From JAJEBT01 sp965214975 (lineage in GTDB: Bacteria > Pseudomonadota > Alphaproteobacteria > MPNO01 > UBA830), in contig OZ244055.1 of the NCBI GenBank assembly GCA_965214975.1, forward strand, positions 186,001 to 250,000: DNA of 64,000 nt. Reading direction: 5' to 3'. A program made the position numbers and the translations under genes. This document shows, piece after piece, positions 52,756-61,566 of the stretch. The notes beneath the pieces were generated by a model. It was not told the DNA's origin, did no database searches, and was given only the letters and a program-made list of their open reading frames with translations. Within the stretch, counting starts at the first letter, position 1. Each line of letters starts with the position of its first letter.

Positions 52756-54300
52756 ATGGATCGACGCAAGCTCCCGATCGGCATCCAGACCTTTCGCAGG
52801 ATCCGCGAGGACGGGCACTACTACGTCGACAAGACCGGCTACGCCAAACGACTGGTCGACGAAGGCACCCACCATTTCCTGTCGCGGCCGCGGCGGTTCG
52901 GCAAGAGCCTGTTCGTCGACACCCTGAAGGAGCTGTTCGAGGGCAGCGAGGCGCTGTTCGAGGGGCTCGCCGTCCACGGTCAGTGGGACTGGTCGGTGCG
53001 GCATCCGGTGGTGCGTCTGAGCTTCGGCCGGGGCAATTTCAAGCGGCCGGGCTATCTCGACCGCAACATCGCGGCCCAGCTCGATGCCGTTGAAAGGCGA
53101 TCGGGCCTGCAATCCGGATATTCCGATGCCCCCGAGCGCTTCGCCTACCTTCTCGAGGCGCTTCACGAGCGGACGGGACAGAGGGTCGTCGTGCTGGTGG
53201 ACGAGTACGACAAGCCGATCCTCGACGCCCTGGAGGATCCGGAACGGGCGCGGGAGAACCGTGACGATCTGCGCGGGCTCTACTCGACCCTCAAGGACAG
53301 CGACGCCCACATCGAGTTCAGCTTCATCACCGGGGTGAGCAAGTTCGCCCGGACGAGCCTGTTCTCGGGCATGAACAATCTCAGGGACATCACTCTCAGT
53401 CCGCGCCACTCGGCGATCTGCGGCTACACGGAGGCCGATCTGGACGAGACCTTCGCGCCGGAGCTCGACGGGCTCGACCGCGAGGAGATCCGCGAGTGGT
53501 ACAACGGCTACTCGTGGCTCGGCGAGGACAGGGTCTACAATCCCTTCGGGATCCTGCAGCTGTTCGACGAACGGCGGTTCGAGGCGTGGTGGTTCGAGAC
53601 CGGCACGCCGACCTTTCTCGTCGACCTGCTGAAGTCGCGCGGAATCCCCTCGACGGATCTCGACGGAACGGTCGTGGACCGGGCGCGGCTGTCCTCGTTC
53701 GACGTCGACGACATCCCGCACCAGGCGCTGCTGTTCCAGACCGGCTATCTGACCATAGCCGATGTCGACGCCCGGGGCGGATCCGCCACCTACCGGCTCG
53801 GCTACCCCAACAGGGAAGTGCGCCAGGCCCTGAACAGGCATCTGCTGCGGGCCTGGGCCCCGGACATGGAGGAGGTCGCCCAGGCGGGAGGTCTCGGCCG
53901 GCTGCTGGCGGACGCCGATCTTGCCGGCCTCGAGGCGCTGCTGCGGGCGTTCTTCGCGAGCGTTCCGTACAACTGGCACGCGAAGACGCCGATCGCCGAC
54001 TACGAGGGGCACTACGCGACCGTGGTCTACTCTCTTCTCTCGGGGTGGGGTCTCGACGCGCGGGTGGAGGACGCGACGAGCCGCGGGCGGATCGACCTGG
54101 CGGTGACGGCGGGCGAGCACGCGTACCTGTTCGAGTTCAAGGTGCTGGGCTCGGCCTCCGGGGGCGCGGCGATGCGGCAGCTGCGCGAGAAGGGCTACGC
54201 GGACAAGTACAGGGGTCCGGGGCGGACGGTGCATCTCGTCGGGGTGGAGTTCGACCCGGAGAAGCGCAACGTCGCGACGTTCGAGACCGCGCGGGCGTGA
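52756..54300 (+). CDS. AAA-ATPase_like / PD-(D/E)XK nuclease protein (DUF1703 type)
   Basis: 514 residues. N-terminal PF09820-type region: KLPIGIQTFRRIREDGHYYVDKTGYAKRLV and the P-loop-like RPRRFGKSLFVDTLKELF, then VVLVDEYDKPILDAL (Walker B-like) and FSFITGVSKFARTSLFSGMNNL. C-terminal PDDEXK_9 nuclease: DARVEDATSRGRIDLAV (Asp) and AYLFEFKVLGS (E-x-K). Such proteins are abundant in some host-associated bacteria and often occur in many copies; their role is unknown, possibly defence or mobile-element related. Start ATG 52756 is preceded by GGAAAGG. Repeat copy 3 lies about 200 bp upstream, as copy 1 does for Rpn. Confidence 0.92.
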   Translation: MDRRKLPIGIQTFRRIREDGHYYVDKTGYAKRLVDEGTHHFLSRPRRFGKSLFVDTLKELFEGSEALFEGLAVHGQWDWSVRHPVVRLSFGRGNFKRPGYLDRNIAAQLDAVERRSGLQSGYSDAPERFAYLLEALHERTGQRVVVLVDEYDKPILDALEDPERARENRDDLRGLYSTLKDSDAHIEFSFITGVSKFARTSLFSGMNNLRDITLSPRHSAICGYTEADLDETFAPELDGLDREEIREWYNGYSWLGEDRVYNPFGILQLFDERRFEAWWFETGTPTFLVDLLKSRGIPSTDLDGTVVDRARLSSFDVDDIPHQALLFQTGYLTIADVDARGGSATYRLGYPNREVRQALNRHLLRAWAPDMEEVAQAGGLGRLLADADLAGLEALLRAFFASVPYNWHAKTPIADYEGHYATVVYSLLSGWGLDARVEDATSRGRIDLAVTAGEHAYLFEFKVLGSASGGAAMRQLREKGYADKYRGPGRTVHLVGVEFDPEKRNVATFETARA

Positions 54301-55044
54301 CCTCCGGGCGCGTCCCCGGAAGCGGATCCCCGGCCCGCCGTCCGCGCGACCCGCGGTCCGGTCCCCCCCCCCGCCCCGCCGGGATCGCGGGCAGCGCGTC
54401 GAACCATCGGCGACGCGTTCCCGTTTCGCCGTCCGCCGACCGGAGATGCCACGTCCCCCTCCGGCTTCCCCGCGCTCGTCCGCAAGGGGAACGCGCCGTC
54501 GCGCAGGCGCCGGGCGGAACCCCGGCCGTCATCGACGGCCCGGGGGACGGACTGCGGCGGCCGTCACCCTCGCGCGGCGCATGAAATGCGCCCGGGCGCC
54601 GACCGGTCCGGCCGACGGGGACGAAACGCGGCCGGCATCAGGCGCGCCCCCGACCGCGGAGGACTCGCGGGACCGCAGGATCCGTCCGCCCGGCGGGGAA
54701 TCGCCGGTCGACGGCTTCCGCGACGCGGGCTCCCGCGGCACGGCAACCCGGGCGGGTCCGTTTCCTGTCCGGCAACCGGCGAACCGGTCTGCCCGGCGGG
54801 TCGTTCGGGAGCGCGTTCCTCCCTCCGCGTGCCGGCCTGACGGAGCCTCCCTCGATCGCGCGGCAGGCGGTTCCGCCGCCGCCGCCGGCACCCGGTCACG
54901 ACAGGAAACGATCCCCGCGGGGCGGTCCCGTCCGTGCCGTCGCGGCGGTCCGCGGACTCCGGGGGTGCCGCCAACCGGCCGGTTCCCGCCGTCCGGGCGA
55001 CCGGGCCGGTCAGGAACCGCGGCGCGGGATCGCCCCGCGTCCGG
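54301..55044. other. 744-bp gap without a gene, containing repeat copy 4
   Basis: No convincing reading frame. A run of twelve C (about 54363-54374) and dispersed repeat copy 4 are the only structures I can name. The end lies against the 3' end of the TIGR02300 gene. Confidence 0.5.
54757..54910 (+). repeat. Dispersed intergenic repeat, copy 4 (most diverged)
   Basis: Begins TCCGTTTCCTGTCCGGCAAC, contains TCTGCCCGGCGGGTCGTTCG and GGCAGGCGGTTCCGCCGCC, and ends CCCGGTCACGACAGGAAACG. It has no gene close downstream; the next gene is on the other strand. Confidence 0.78.
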
Positions 55045-55302
55045 TCAGACGCCCTCGCCGATCCCGATCCCATCCCCGATCCCCTCCCCGATGTCGTCGG
55101 CTTCCGCGGCGAGGGTCTCGGCCTCGGCCGCCTCCCGGGGGCCGGCCGCCTGAGCCGCGCGGGCGGTCCGCGACCGCGGGGAACCCGGCGGGACGGCCTC
55201 GGTCCCGCAGTTCGGGCAGATCGGGGAGCCGCGTTTCATGTCGTAGAACCGGGTGTCGCAGTGGTGGCACGTCCACTTGCGCCCCCATTCCGGCTTGCCC
55301 AA
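55045..55302 (-). CDS. TIGR02300 (FYDLN acid) family protein
   Basis: 85 residues from TTG 55302, supported by GGAGG 6-10 bases upstream. The start GKPEWGRKWTCHHCDTRFYDMKRGSPICPNCG is the family signature (KPEWG.KR.C..CG.RFYDLN..P..CP.CG) with a CxxC-CxxC zinc ribbon. The acidic, Ala/Gly-rich tail (EAETLAAEADDIGEGIGDG) is typical. Function unknown. It is divergent from aroA, an arrangement common in alphaproteobacteria. Confidence 0.9.
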   Translation of the reverse strand: MGKPEWGRKWTCHHCDTRFYDMKRGSPICPNCGTEAVPPGSPRSRTARAAQAAGPREAAEAETLAAEADDIGEGIGDGIGIGEGV

Positions 55303-55486
55303 CTCCGGCCTCCGTTCCGTTCTCTGCGGTTTCGGCGCAGGCGTTTGCCATGTTCCCCGGAGCCTGTCAAAAGGCCCGGATCGTGCGGGAACCGCGGGAA
55401 TCCGCCCCGCGGTTGACAACCGCGGGAGCGCGTGTTCGATACGCCGGTTCTCGTGCGCCGGCGAGCCAGGGGGGCGCGGAAACCGC

Positions 55487-56812
55487 GTGGCAGTTCTGCA
55501 ATCACTTCCGGCCGGCCCGGTCGGCGGACGCGTGCGGGTGCCGGGCGACAAGTCGATCTCCCACCGCGCCCTGATGCTCGGCGCGAGCGCGGTCGGCGAG
55601 ACGCGCATCGACGGGCTTCTGGAAGCCGACGACATCCTCCGGACGGTGTCCGCGCTGCGGGCCCTCGGCGCGGAGATCCGCAAGGACGGGGAAACCTGGA
55701 TCGTGCACGGCGTCGGCGTCGGCGGCTTCGCCCGGCCCCCCGGCGTGCTGGATTTCGGGAACGCCGGCACCGGCGCGCGGCTGGCGATGGGGCTTCTCGC
55801 GACCCAGCCGCTTTCGGTTCACGTCACGGGCGACGCCTCCCTGTGCCGGCGGCCCATGGGCCGCGTGACCGGGCCGCTCTCGCGCATGGGCGCCGCGTTC
55901 GAGGGCGCGGACGGAAACCGCCTGCCCCTGCTGGTGCGGGGCGCGCCCGACCCCGTTCCCGTCGAGTGCGCGCCGCCGGTTCCGTCGGCCCAGGTGAAGT
56001 CGGCGGTCCTGCTCGCCGCGCTCAACACGCCGGGCCGGACGACGGTGGTGGAGACCCGCCCCACGCGCGACCACACCGAAAGGCTTCTCGAGGCCTTCGG
56101 CGCCTCGATCCGGGTCGAGACGGGCGGGGACCGCGCCGAGATCTCGGTCGAGGGGCACGCCGAGCTCGCGCCGGCGCCCGTCGCGGTGCCGGGGGATCCC
56201 TCCTCGGCCGCGTTTCCGGGGGTGATGGCGCTGCTGGTGCCGGATTCGGCGCTCGCCGTCTCCGGCGTCGGCGTCAATCCCCGGCGCACGGGGTTTGTCG
56301 AGACGCTCCGGGAGATGGGCGCCGACATCCGGGTGGCCAACGAGCGCGTGGCCGCCGGCGAGCCGGTCGCGGACCTCGAGTTCCGCCACGGAGCTCTCCG
56401 CGGCGTCGACATCCCGCCCGAGCGGGCGCCGTCGATGATCGACGAGTATCCGGTCGTCGCGGCCGCGGCGGCGTGCGCCGACGGCGAGACCCGCATGCGC
56501 GGCGTCGGCGAGCTCAGGGTCAAGGAGAGCGACCGCTTCGACGCCATCCTGACCGGGCTCGCGGCCTGCGGCGTCGCGGTCGCGGCCGAGGGCGACGATC
56601 TCCTGATCCGGGGGTGCCCGGGCGGCCCGCCCGGCGGCGGCGCGGTCTCCGTCGCGTTCGATCACCGGATCGCGATGTCGTTCCTGGTTCTCGGCGCCGC
56701 CGCCCGCGAGCCGGTTCGCGTCGACGACGCCGCGGCGATCGGCACCAGCTTTCCCGGCTTCGTCGGGCTGATGAACGGCATCGGCGCCCGGATCGCGCCC
56801 CTCGATGGCTGA
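55487..56812 (+). CDS. aroA: 3-phosphoshikimate 1-carboxyvinyltransferase (EPSP synthase)
   Basis: 441 residues from GTG 55487 (AGGGGGG upstream). Conserved motifs: VPGDKSISHRALMLGASA (PEP and S3P binding), DFGNAGTGARLAMGLLA, RPMGRVTGPLSRMGA, TRPTRDHTERLL and KESDRFDAI. It makes EPSP from shikimate-3-phosphate and PEP in chorismate synthesis. Gly-Ala in LDFGNAGTGARL is as in class II-type enzymes. It overlaps cmk by 8 bp. Confidence 0.96.
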   Translation: MAVLQSLPAGPVGGRVRVPGDKSISHRALMLGASAVGETRIDGLLEADDILRTVSALRALGAEIRKDGETWIVHGVGVGGFARPPGVLDFGNAGTGARLAMGLLATQPLSVHVTGDASLCRRPMGRVTGPLSRMGAAFEGADGNRLPLLVRGAPDPVPVECAPPVPSAQVKSAVLLAALNTPGRTTVVETRPTRDHTERLLEAFGASIRVETGGDRAEISVEGHAELAPAPVAVPGDPSSAAFPGVMALLVPDSALAVSGVGVNPRRTGFVETLREMGADIRVANERVAAGEPVADLEFRHGALRGVDIPPERAPSMIDEYPVVAAAAACADGETRMRGVGELRVKESDRFDAILTGLAACGVAVAAEGDDLLIRGCPGGPPGGGAVSVAFDHRIAMSFLVLGAAAREPVRVDDAAAIGTSFPGFVGLMNGIGARIAPLDG

Positions 56813-57554
56813 GCGCGCCCGGGTCGTCGCGATCGACGGACCCGCGGCCAGCGGAAAGGGCACGCTCGCCCGGCGCCTGTCGGCCGAGCTCGGCTATCCG
56901 CATCTCGACACCGGCGCGCTCTACCGCGCGGTGGGGCTCGAGATGCTGCGCCGGGGAATCAGCCCCGCCGACCGGGAGGCCGCGGCCGCGGCGGCGGCCG
57001 GCCTCGACGTCGCCGCGCTCGACGCCGCCTCTCCGTCCCTGCGCCTCGAGGAGACGGGGATCGCCGCGGCGGTCGTCGCCGCGGTCCCCGGGGTCCGGAC
57101 CGCGCTTCGGGACGCGCAGCGGGAATTCGCCGCGCGCCCGCCCGGCGCCGCCGCCGGCGTGGTGCTCGAAGGGCGCGACATCGGCACCGTGATCTGTCCC
57201 GACGCGGACGTGAAGCTGTTCCTCCAGGCCACCGTCGAGGCCCGCGCGCGCCGCCGCGTCAGGGAGTTGCGCGCCGCCGGTTCGGGTGCTAGGTTCGGGG
57301 ACGTTCTGCGGGACATGAAGGAACGGGACGAACGGGACAGAACCCGGGAGACGGCGCCGCTGGTGCCGGCGGACGACGCGACCGTCATCGACACCACGGC
57401 TCTCGATGCGGAGGCGGTGTTCGCCCGGGCGATGTCCGTGATCCCGGCGCGGAACCGGGAGGGACCGGACGTTCCGGCGGAGCGCCCGCCGGGCGGAGAC
57501 GCCGGGGCGGTCGCGCTTCTGCGCGGAAAACGCACGAGGGAAAAGCGGAAATGA
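56805..57554 (+). CDS. cmk: Cytidylate kinase
   Basis: 249 residues. P-loop variant IDGPAASGKGTLARRLSAELGYPHLDTGALYRAVGLEML, VLEGRDIGTVICPDADVKLFLQATVEARARRR and DMKERDERDRTRETAPLVPADDATVIDTT are standard Cmk. The C-terminal roughly 25 residues are an extra basic tail. It phosphorylates CMP/dCMP. Position between aroA and rpsA is the common proteobacterial order. Confidence 0.96.
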   Translation: MAERARVVAIDGPAASGKGTLARRLSAELGYPHLDTGALYRAVGLEMLRRGISPADREAAAAAAAGLDVAALDAASPSLRLEETGIAAAVVAAVPGVRTALRDAQREFAARPPGAAAGVVLEGRDIGTVICPDADVKLFLQATVEARARRRVRELRAAGSGARFGDVLRDMKERDERDRTRETAPLVPADDATVIDTTALDAEAVFARAMSVIPARNREGPDVPAERPPGGDAGAVALLRGKRTREKRK

Positions 57555-57558
57555 ATCC

Positions 57559-59409
57559 ATGACCGTTGAGAACGGCGCCGCCGCGGCGGCCGAGACCGAC
57601 GATTTCGCCGCCCTGCTCGACGAGAGCTTCGGCGACGGGCGGACCGTGGAGGGCGCCGTTGTCAAGGGAACGGTGCTGTCGGTCCAGGGCGACGACGTCC
57701 TGATCGACATCGGCCTCAAGTCGGAAGGCCGCGTGCCCCTCAAGGAGTTCGGCGACGGCGGCCGGCCGGCCGAGCTCGGCCCCGGCGACATCGTCGACGT
57801 CTATCTCGAGCGTCTCGAGGACCGCAACGGCGAGGCCGTGCTGAGCCGCGAGCGCGCCCGGCGCGAGGAGGCGTGGACGCAGCTCGAGGAGGCCTTCGCG
57901 AAGAACGAGCAGGTCACGGGCATCATCTTCGGACGCGTCAAGGGCGGCTTCACGGTCGATCTGTCGGGCGCCGTCGCCTTCCTGCCCGGCAGCCAGGTCG
58001 ATCTGCGCCCGTTCCGGGACGTCAGTTCCCTGATGGGAACGCCGCAGCCGTTCCGCATCCTCAAGATGGACCGGCGCCGCGGCAACATCGTGGCCTCGCG
58101 CCGCGCCGTCCTCGAGGAATCGCGGGCCGAGCAGCGCTCGCAGCTGCTGGCCGGCCTCAAGGAGGGGCAGGTGCTCGAGGGCATGGTGAAGAATCTCACC
58201 GACTACGGCGCCTTCGTCGATCTCGGCGGCGTCGACGGCCTTCTCCACGTCACCGACATCGCGTGGCGGCGCATCAACCACCCGAGCGAGGTCGTGAACG
58301 TCGGCGAGACCGTGACCGTGCAGGTCATCCGCTACAACCCCGAGACGCAGCGCATCTCGCTCGGCATGAAGCAGCTCCTGCCGGACCCCTGGGACGGGAT
58401 CGCCGCCAAGTACCCCGCGGGCGCCCGCTTCGCCGGCCGCGTCAGCAACATCACGGACTACGGCGCCTTCGTCGAGCTCGAGGACGGCGTCGAGGGGCTC
58501 GTCCACGTCTCCGAGATGAGCTGGACCAGGAAGAACTTCCACCCCGGCAAGATCGTCTCCACCAGCCAGGAGGTGGAGGTGATGGTGCTCGAGGTCGATT
58601 CCAACAAGCGCCGGGTGAGCCTCGGCCTCAAGCAGTGCCAGGACAATCCGTGGGAGGCCTTCGCCGAGAACCACCCCGCGGGTTCCGTCATCGAGGGTCC
58701 GGTCAAGAACGTCACCGAGTTCGGCCTGTTCATCGAGCTTCCCGGCGGCATCGACGGCATGGCCCGCCTGTCCGACCTGTCGTGGAAGGAGGACGGGGCG
58801 GAAGCCGCCCGGAAGTTCCGCAAGGGCGACGTCGTCGCCGCGCGCGTGCTCGACATCGACCTCTCCAGGGAGCGGGTCGGTCTCGGCGTCAAGCAGGCCG
58901 CCGACGGTCCGGGCGACGACCCGCTGTCCACGGCCCGCAAGGGCGAGACCGTCACCTGCACCGTCGCCAGGGTGACCGACGGCGGACTCGAGGTCACCGT
59001 GGGCGGCGCGCTGAAGGGGTTCATCCGGAGGTCCGAGCTCTCGCGCGAACGGAGCGAGCAGAGACCCGACCGCTTCGCCGAGGGGGACCGGGTCGACGCC
59101 CTGGTCACCAACGTCGACGCGCGCGAGCGGCGGCTGACGCTGTCGATCAAGGCGCAGGAGACGCGGGCCGCGAAACAGGCGATCGCCGACTACGGCTCCT
59201 CGAGTTCGGGCGCGAGCCTCGGCGACATTCTCGGCGCCGCGCTGGAGGCGCGCGACAGCGGCGAGGAGGCGTCGAAGGCGGCCGCGGAAGACGGCGACGG
59301 ACCGGCGGCGGCCGGGGAGGAGGCGTCCGCCGCGGACTCCGCCGAGGCGCCCGGGGCCGCGGACCCCGGAGAGGGCGCGACCGCCGACGGCCCCTCCGGG
59401 GAGAGATGA
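57559..59409 (+). CDS. rpsA: 30S ribosomal protein S1
   Basis: 616 residues with six S1 domains: repeats such as GTVLSVQGDDVLIDIGLKSEG, GMVKNLTDYGAFVDLGGVDGLLHVTDIAW, GRVSNITDYGAFVELEDGVEGLVHVSEMSW and GPVKNVTEFGLFIELPGGIDGMARLSDLSW. The last about 50 residues are Ala/Glu/Asp-rich and unstructured. It recruits mRNA to the 30S subunit. It starts 4 bp after cmk; ihfB follows by 49 bp. Confidence 0.97.
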   Translation: MTVENGAAAAAETDDFAALLDESFGDGRTVEGAVVKGTVLSVQGDDVLIDIGLKSEGRVPLKEFGDGGRPAELGPGDIVDVYLERLEDRNGEAVLSRERARREEAWTQLEEAFAKNEQVTGIIFGRVKGGFTVDLSGAVAFLPGSQVDLRPFRDVSSLMGTPQPFRILKMDRRRGNIVASRRAVLEESRAEQRSQLLAGLKEGQVLEGMVKNLTDYGAFVDLGGVDGLLHVTDIAWRRINHPSEVVNVGETVTVQVIRYNPETQRISLGMKQLLPDPWDGIAAKYPAGARFAGRVSNITDYGAFVELEDGVEGLVHVSEMSWTRKNFHPGKIVSTSQEVEVMVLEVDSNKRRVSLGLKQCQDNPWEAFAENHPAGSVIEGPVKNVTEFGLFIELPGGIDGMARLSDLSWKEDGAEAARKFRKGDVVAARVLDIDLSRERVGLGVKQAADGPGDDPLSTARKGETVTCTVARVTDGGLEVTVGGALKGFIRRSELSRERSEQRPDRFAEGDRVDALVTNVDARERRLTLSIKAQETRAAKQAIADYGSSSSGASLGDILGAALEARDSGEEASKAAAEDGDGPAAAGEEASAADSAEAPGAADPGEGATADGPSGER

Positions 59410-59458
59410 CCGGGCCGCGGGCCGTCCGCGGAAGATCCGGCGGGAGCTGGCTGGAGCG

Positions 59459-59773
59459 ATGAGAACGGACGCGAAACCCCCGAAATCCGTGAACAGGCCC
59501 GATCTCGCCAGGGCGCTCCGGGAAAGGAACCCGGGCCTCCGCCAGTCCGAGGTCAGGGACATCGTCTCCCTCGTGCTCGACGACATCGCCGGCGCCCTCG
59601 CCGAGGGCGGGCGCGCCGAGCTGCGCGGTTTCGGCTCGTTCTCGGTCAAGGACCGCCCGCCCCGGCAGGGGCGCAATCCGCGGACCGGCGAAACCGTCGC
59701 GGTGGGGCGGAAACGCATGCCGTTCTTCCGCGCCAGCAGACTGCTGATCGGACGCGTCAACGGCTGGCGGTGA
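59459..59773 (+). CDS. ihfB: Integration host factor subunit beta (HU/IHF family)
   Basis: 104 residues. The HU/IHF core is clear: NRPDLARALRERNPGLRQSEVRDIVSLVLDDIAGAL, GRAELRGFGSFSVKDRPPRQGRNPRTGETVAVGRKRMPFFRASR, with RNPRTG at the DNA-intercalating arm. A short N-terminal extension (MRTDAKPPKS) is unusual. Location behind rpsA supports IhfB over HU. It overlaps the next gene by 4 bp. Confidence 0.93.
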   Translation: MRTDAKPPKSVNRPDLARALRERNPGLRQSEVRDIVSLVLDDIAGALAEGGRAELRGFGSFSVKDRPPRQGRNPRTGETVAVGRKRMPFFRASRLLIGRVNGWR

Positions 59774-60156
59774 CCGATGCCGCCCGGCAGCGCCGACCGG
59801 CCGAACCCTGCGGCCGCGACGTGAAGCAGCTCGCGGGGCTGGCGCTGTTCGTCCCCCTGGCGCTCGCCGCCGGCGCCTTCACGGTCGAGAACCTGCAGCC
59901 CGTCGCCGTCAGCTTCTGGCCGCTCCCGGCCGGCATCGAGGTTCCGGTCTCGGTCTGGACCTTTTCCGCGCTCGCCGCCGGCACGCTCCTCGGCATCGCG
60001 GTGGGATGGCTCGCCGGCGGGCGCTGGCGCCGCCGCGCCCGCCGCGCCGAACGGCGCCTGCGCCGCCTCGAGAGGGAAACCGAGGCCGCGCCCGGCGCGT
60101 CGCCGGCCGCGGGCAGGGAGACGCGCGTCCCGCCCGGCCGCGCCGCCGATGGCTGA
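59770..60156 (+). CDS. lapA: LapA domain-containing membrane protein (DUF1049)
   Basis: 128 residues from GTG 59770 in the ihfB stop. Two hydrophobic segments (LAGLALFVPLALAAGAFTVENLQPVAVSFWPLP and VSVWTFSALAAGTLLGIAVGWLAGG) flank the short loop, followed by a basic cytoplasmic helix RWRRRARRAERRLRRLERE. In E. coli LapA works with LapB in controlling lipopolysaccharide synthesis. It overlaps pyrF by 8 bp. Confidence 0.85.
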   Translation: MTDAARQRRPAEPCGRDVKQLAGLALFVPLALAAGAFTVENLQPVAVSFWPLPAGIEVPVSVWTFSALAAGTLLGIAVGWLAGGRWRRRARRAERRLRRLERETEAAPGASPAAGRETRVPPGRAADG

Positions 60157-60901
60157 ACCGCCGGCGGCGGAACCGGCGTCCGCGGCCCGCATGTCCGTCA
60201 CCGACCGCATCTTCTGCGCGGCCGACAGCCCGCGGCTCGACGACGTGCTGCTGCTCGCGGACCTGCTGGCCGGGGAGGTCGGCGCCATCAAGCTCGGCAG
60301 CGAGTTCTTCTCCGCGCACGGGCCCGAGGGCGTGCGCCGCGTCGCCGCGGCCGGCCACCGGGTGTTCCTGGATCTCAAGTTCCACGACATCCCCAACACC
60401 GTGACCGGAGCCGTCCGCGCCGCCGCCGGGCTCGGCTGCGCGCTGCTCACCGTGCACGCCTCGGGCGGCGCCGCCATGCTGCGCGCCGCCGCCGCGGCCG
60501 CCGCCGCGCCCGGAATCCGGCGCCCCGGGGTGGTCGCGGTCACCGTGCTGACGAGCCTCGACGAGGAGGATCTCGCCGCCGTCGGCCAGCGGGGCCCGGT
60601 CGCCGACCAGGCGCTCCGCCTCGCCGGGCTGGCGGCGGAATGCGGCATGGACGGCGTCGTGTGCTCGCCGCGCGAGGCCGCGCGGATACGGCGCGGGACC
60701 GGCGGCCGACTCGCCCTCGTCGTTCCCGGCGTCCGCCCGGCATGGGCCGGCAACGACGACCAGAAGCGCGTGCTCACGCCCGCCGCCGCCGTCGCGGCGG
60801 GCGCGGACCACCTCGTCGTCGGCCGCCCGATCACGGCGTCCCGCGACCCCGCGGGCGCGGCCCGGCGCATCGCCGACGAGATCTCGGAGGCGCTGCGGTG
60901 A
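60149..60901 (+). CDS. pyrF: Orotidine 5'-phosphate decarboxylase
   Basis: 250 residues. Active-site Lys/Asp pattern FLDLKFHDIPNTVTGAVRAAA, then LLTVHASGGAAMLRAA, VAVTVLTSLDEEDL and GADHLVVGRPITASRDP are conserved. It carries out the last step of UMP synthesis. It overlaps trpF by 4 bp (GTGA). Confidence 0.95.
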   Translation: MAEPPAAEPASAARMSVTDRIFCAADSPRLDDVLLLADLLAGEVGAIKLGSEFFSAHGPEGVRRVAAAGHRVFLDLKFHDIPNTVTGAVRAAAGLGCALLTVHASGGAAMLRAAAAAAAAPGIRRPGVVAVTVLTSLDEEDLAAVGQRGPVADQALRLAGLAAECGMDGVVCSPREAARIRRGTGGRLALVVPGVRPAWAGNDDQKRVLTPAAAVAAGADHLVVGRPITASRDPAGAARRIADEISEALR

Positions 60902-61566
60902 CGGTCGACGTGAAGATCTGCGGCGTCGCCGGCCGCGAGGCCCTGGAGGCGGCCGCGGCCGCCGGCGCCCGCTACGTCGGCTTCGTCTTCTACCCGGCCT
61001 CGCCGCGCCACGTCGCGCCCGAAAGCGCCGCCGGCCTCGCCGCGCTGCTGCCCCCGCGCGTGGATCCGGTTGCGCTCGCCGTCGATCCCGGCGATGATCT
61101 GCTCGACCGTCTGGCCGCGGTCTCGCCGTCGGTCGTGCTGCAGTTGCACGGTCGCGAGACCCCGGAGCGGGTCGCGGAGATCCGCAGCCGCACGGACAGG
61201 CGCGTCATGAAGGCGGTCAAGGTGTCCGGCGCCGCGGACGTGGCGGAGGCGGACAGCTACCTGGAGGCCGCCGACATGCTGCTTTTCGACGCCAAGGCCC
61301 CGGCGCGCATGGCCGGCGCCATGCCCGGCGGCAACGCCGTGAGCTTCGACTGGAGCGTCCTGTCGGGCAGGGACTGGCCGCTGCCCTGGATGCTGTCCGG
61401 CGGGCTCGCGCCCGGCAACGTCGCCCGCGCGGTCGCGGTTTCCGGGGCCCGGGCCGTCGACGTGTCGTCCGGCGTCGAGTCGGCGCCGGGGGTCAAGGAT
61501 CCGGCGCTGATCGACGCCTTCGTCGAGGCCGTCGCGGAGCTTCCGGCATGCGCGCCCGGCGCCTGA
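60898..61566 (+). CDS. trpF: Phosphoribosylanthranilate isomerase
   Basis: 222 residues from GTG 60898. Motifs: VKICGVAGREALEAAAAAGARYVGFVFYPASPRHV (catalytic Cys in KICG), VVLQLHGRETPE, LLFDAKAP and AVDVSSGVESAPGVKD. It makes CdRP in tryptophan synthesis. It overlaps trpB by 19 bp. Confidence 0.95.
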   Translation: MTVDVKICGVAGREALEAAAAAGARYVGFVFYPASPRHVAPESAAGLAALLPPRVDPVALAVDPGDDLLDRLAAVSPSVVLQLHGRETPERVAEIRSRTDRRVMKAVKVSGAADVAEADSYLEAADMLLFDAKAPARMAGAMPGGNAVSFDWSVLSGRDWPLPWMLSGGLAPGNVARAVAVSGARAVDVSSGVESAPGVKDPALIDAFVEAVAELPACAPGA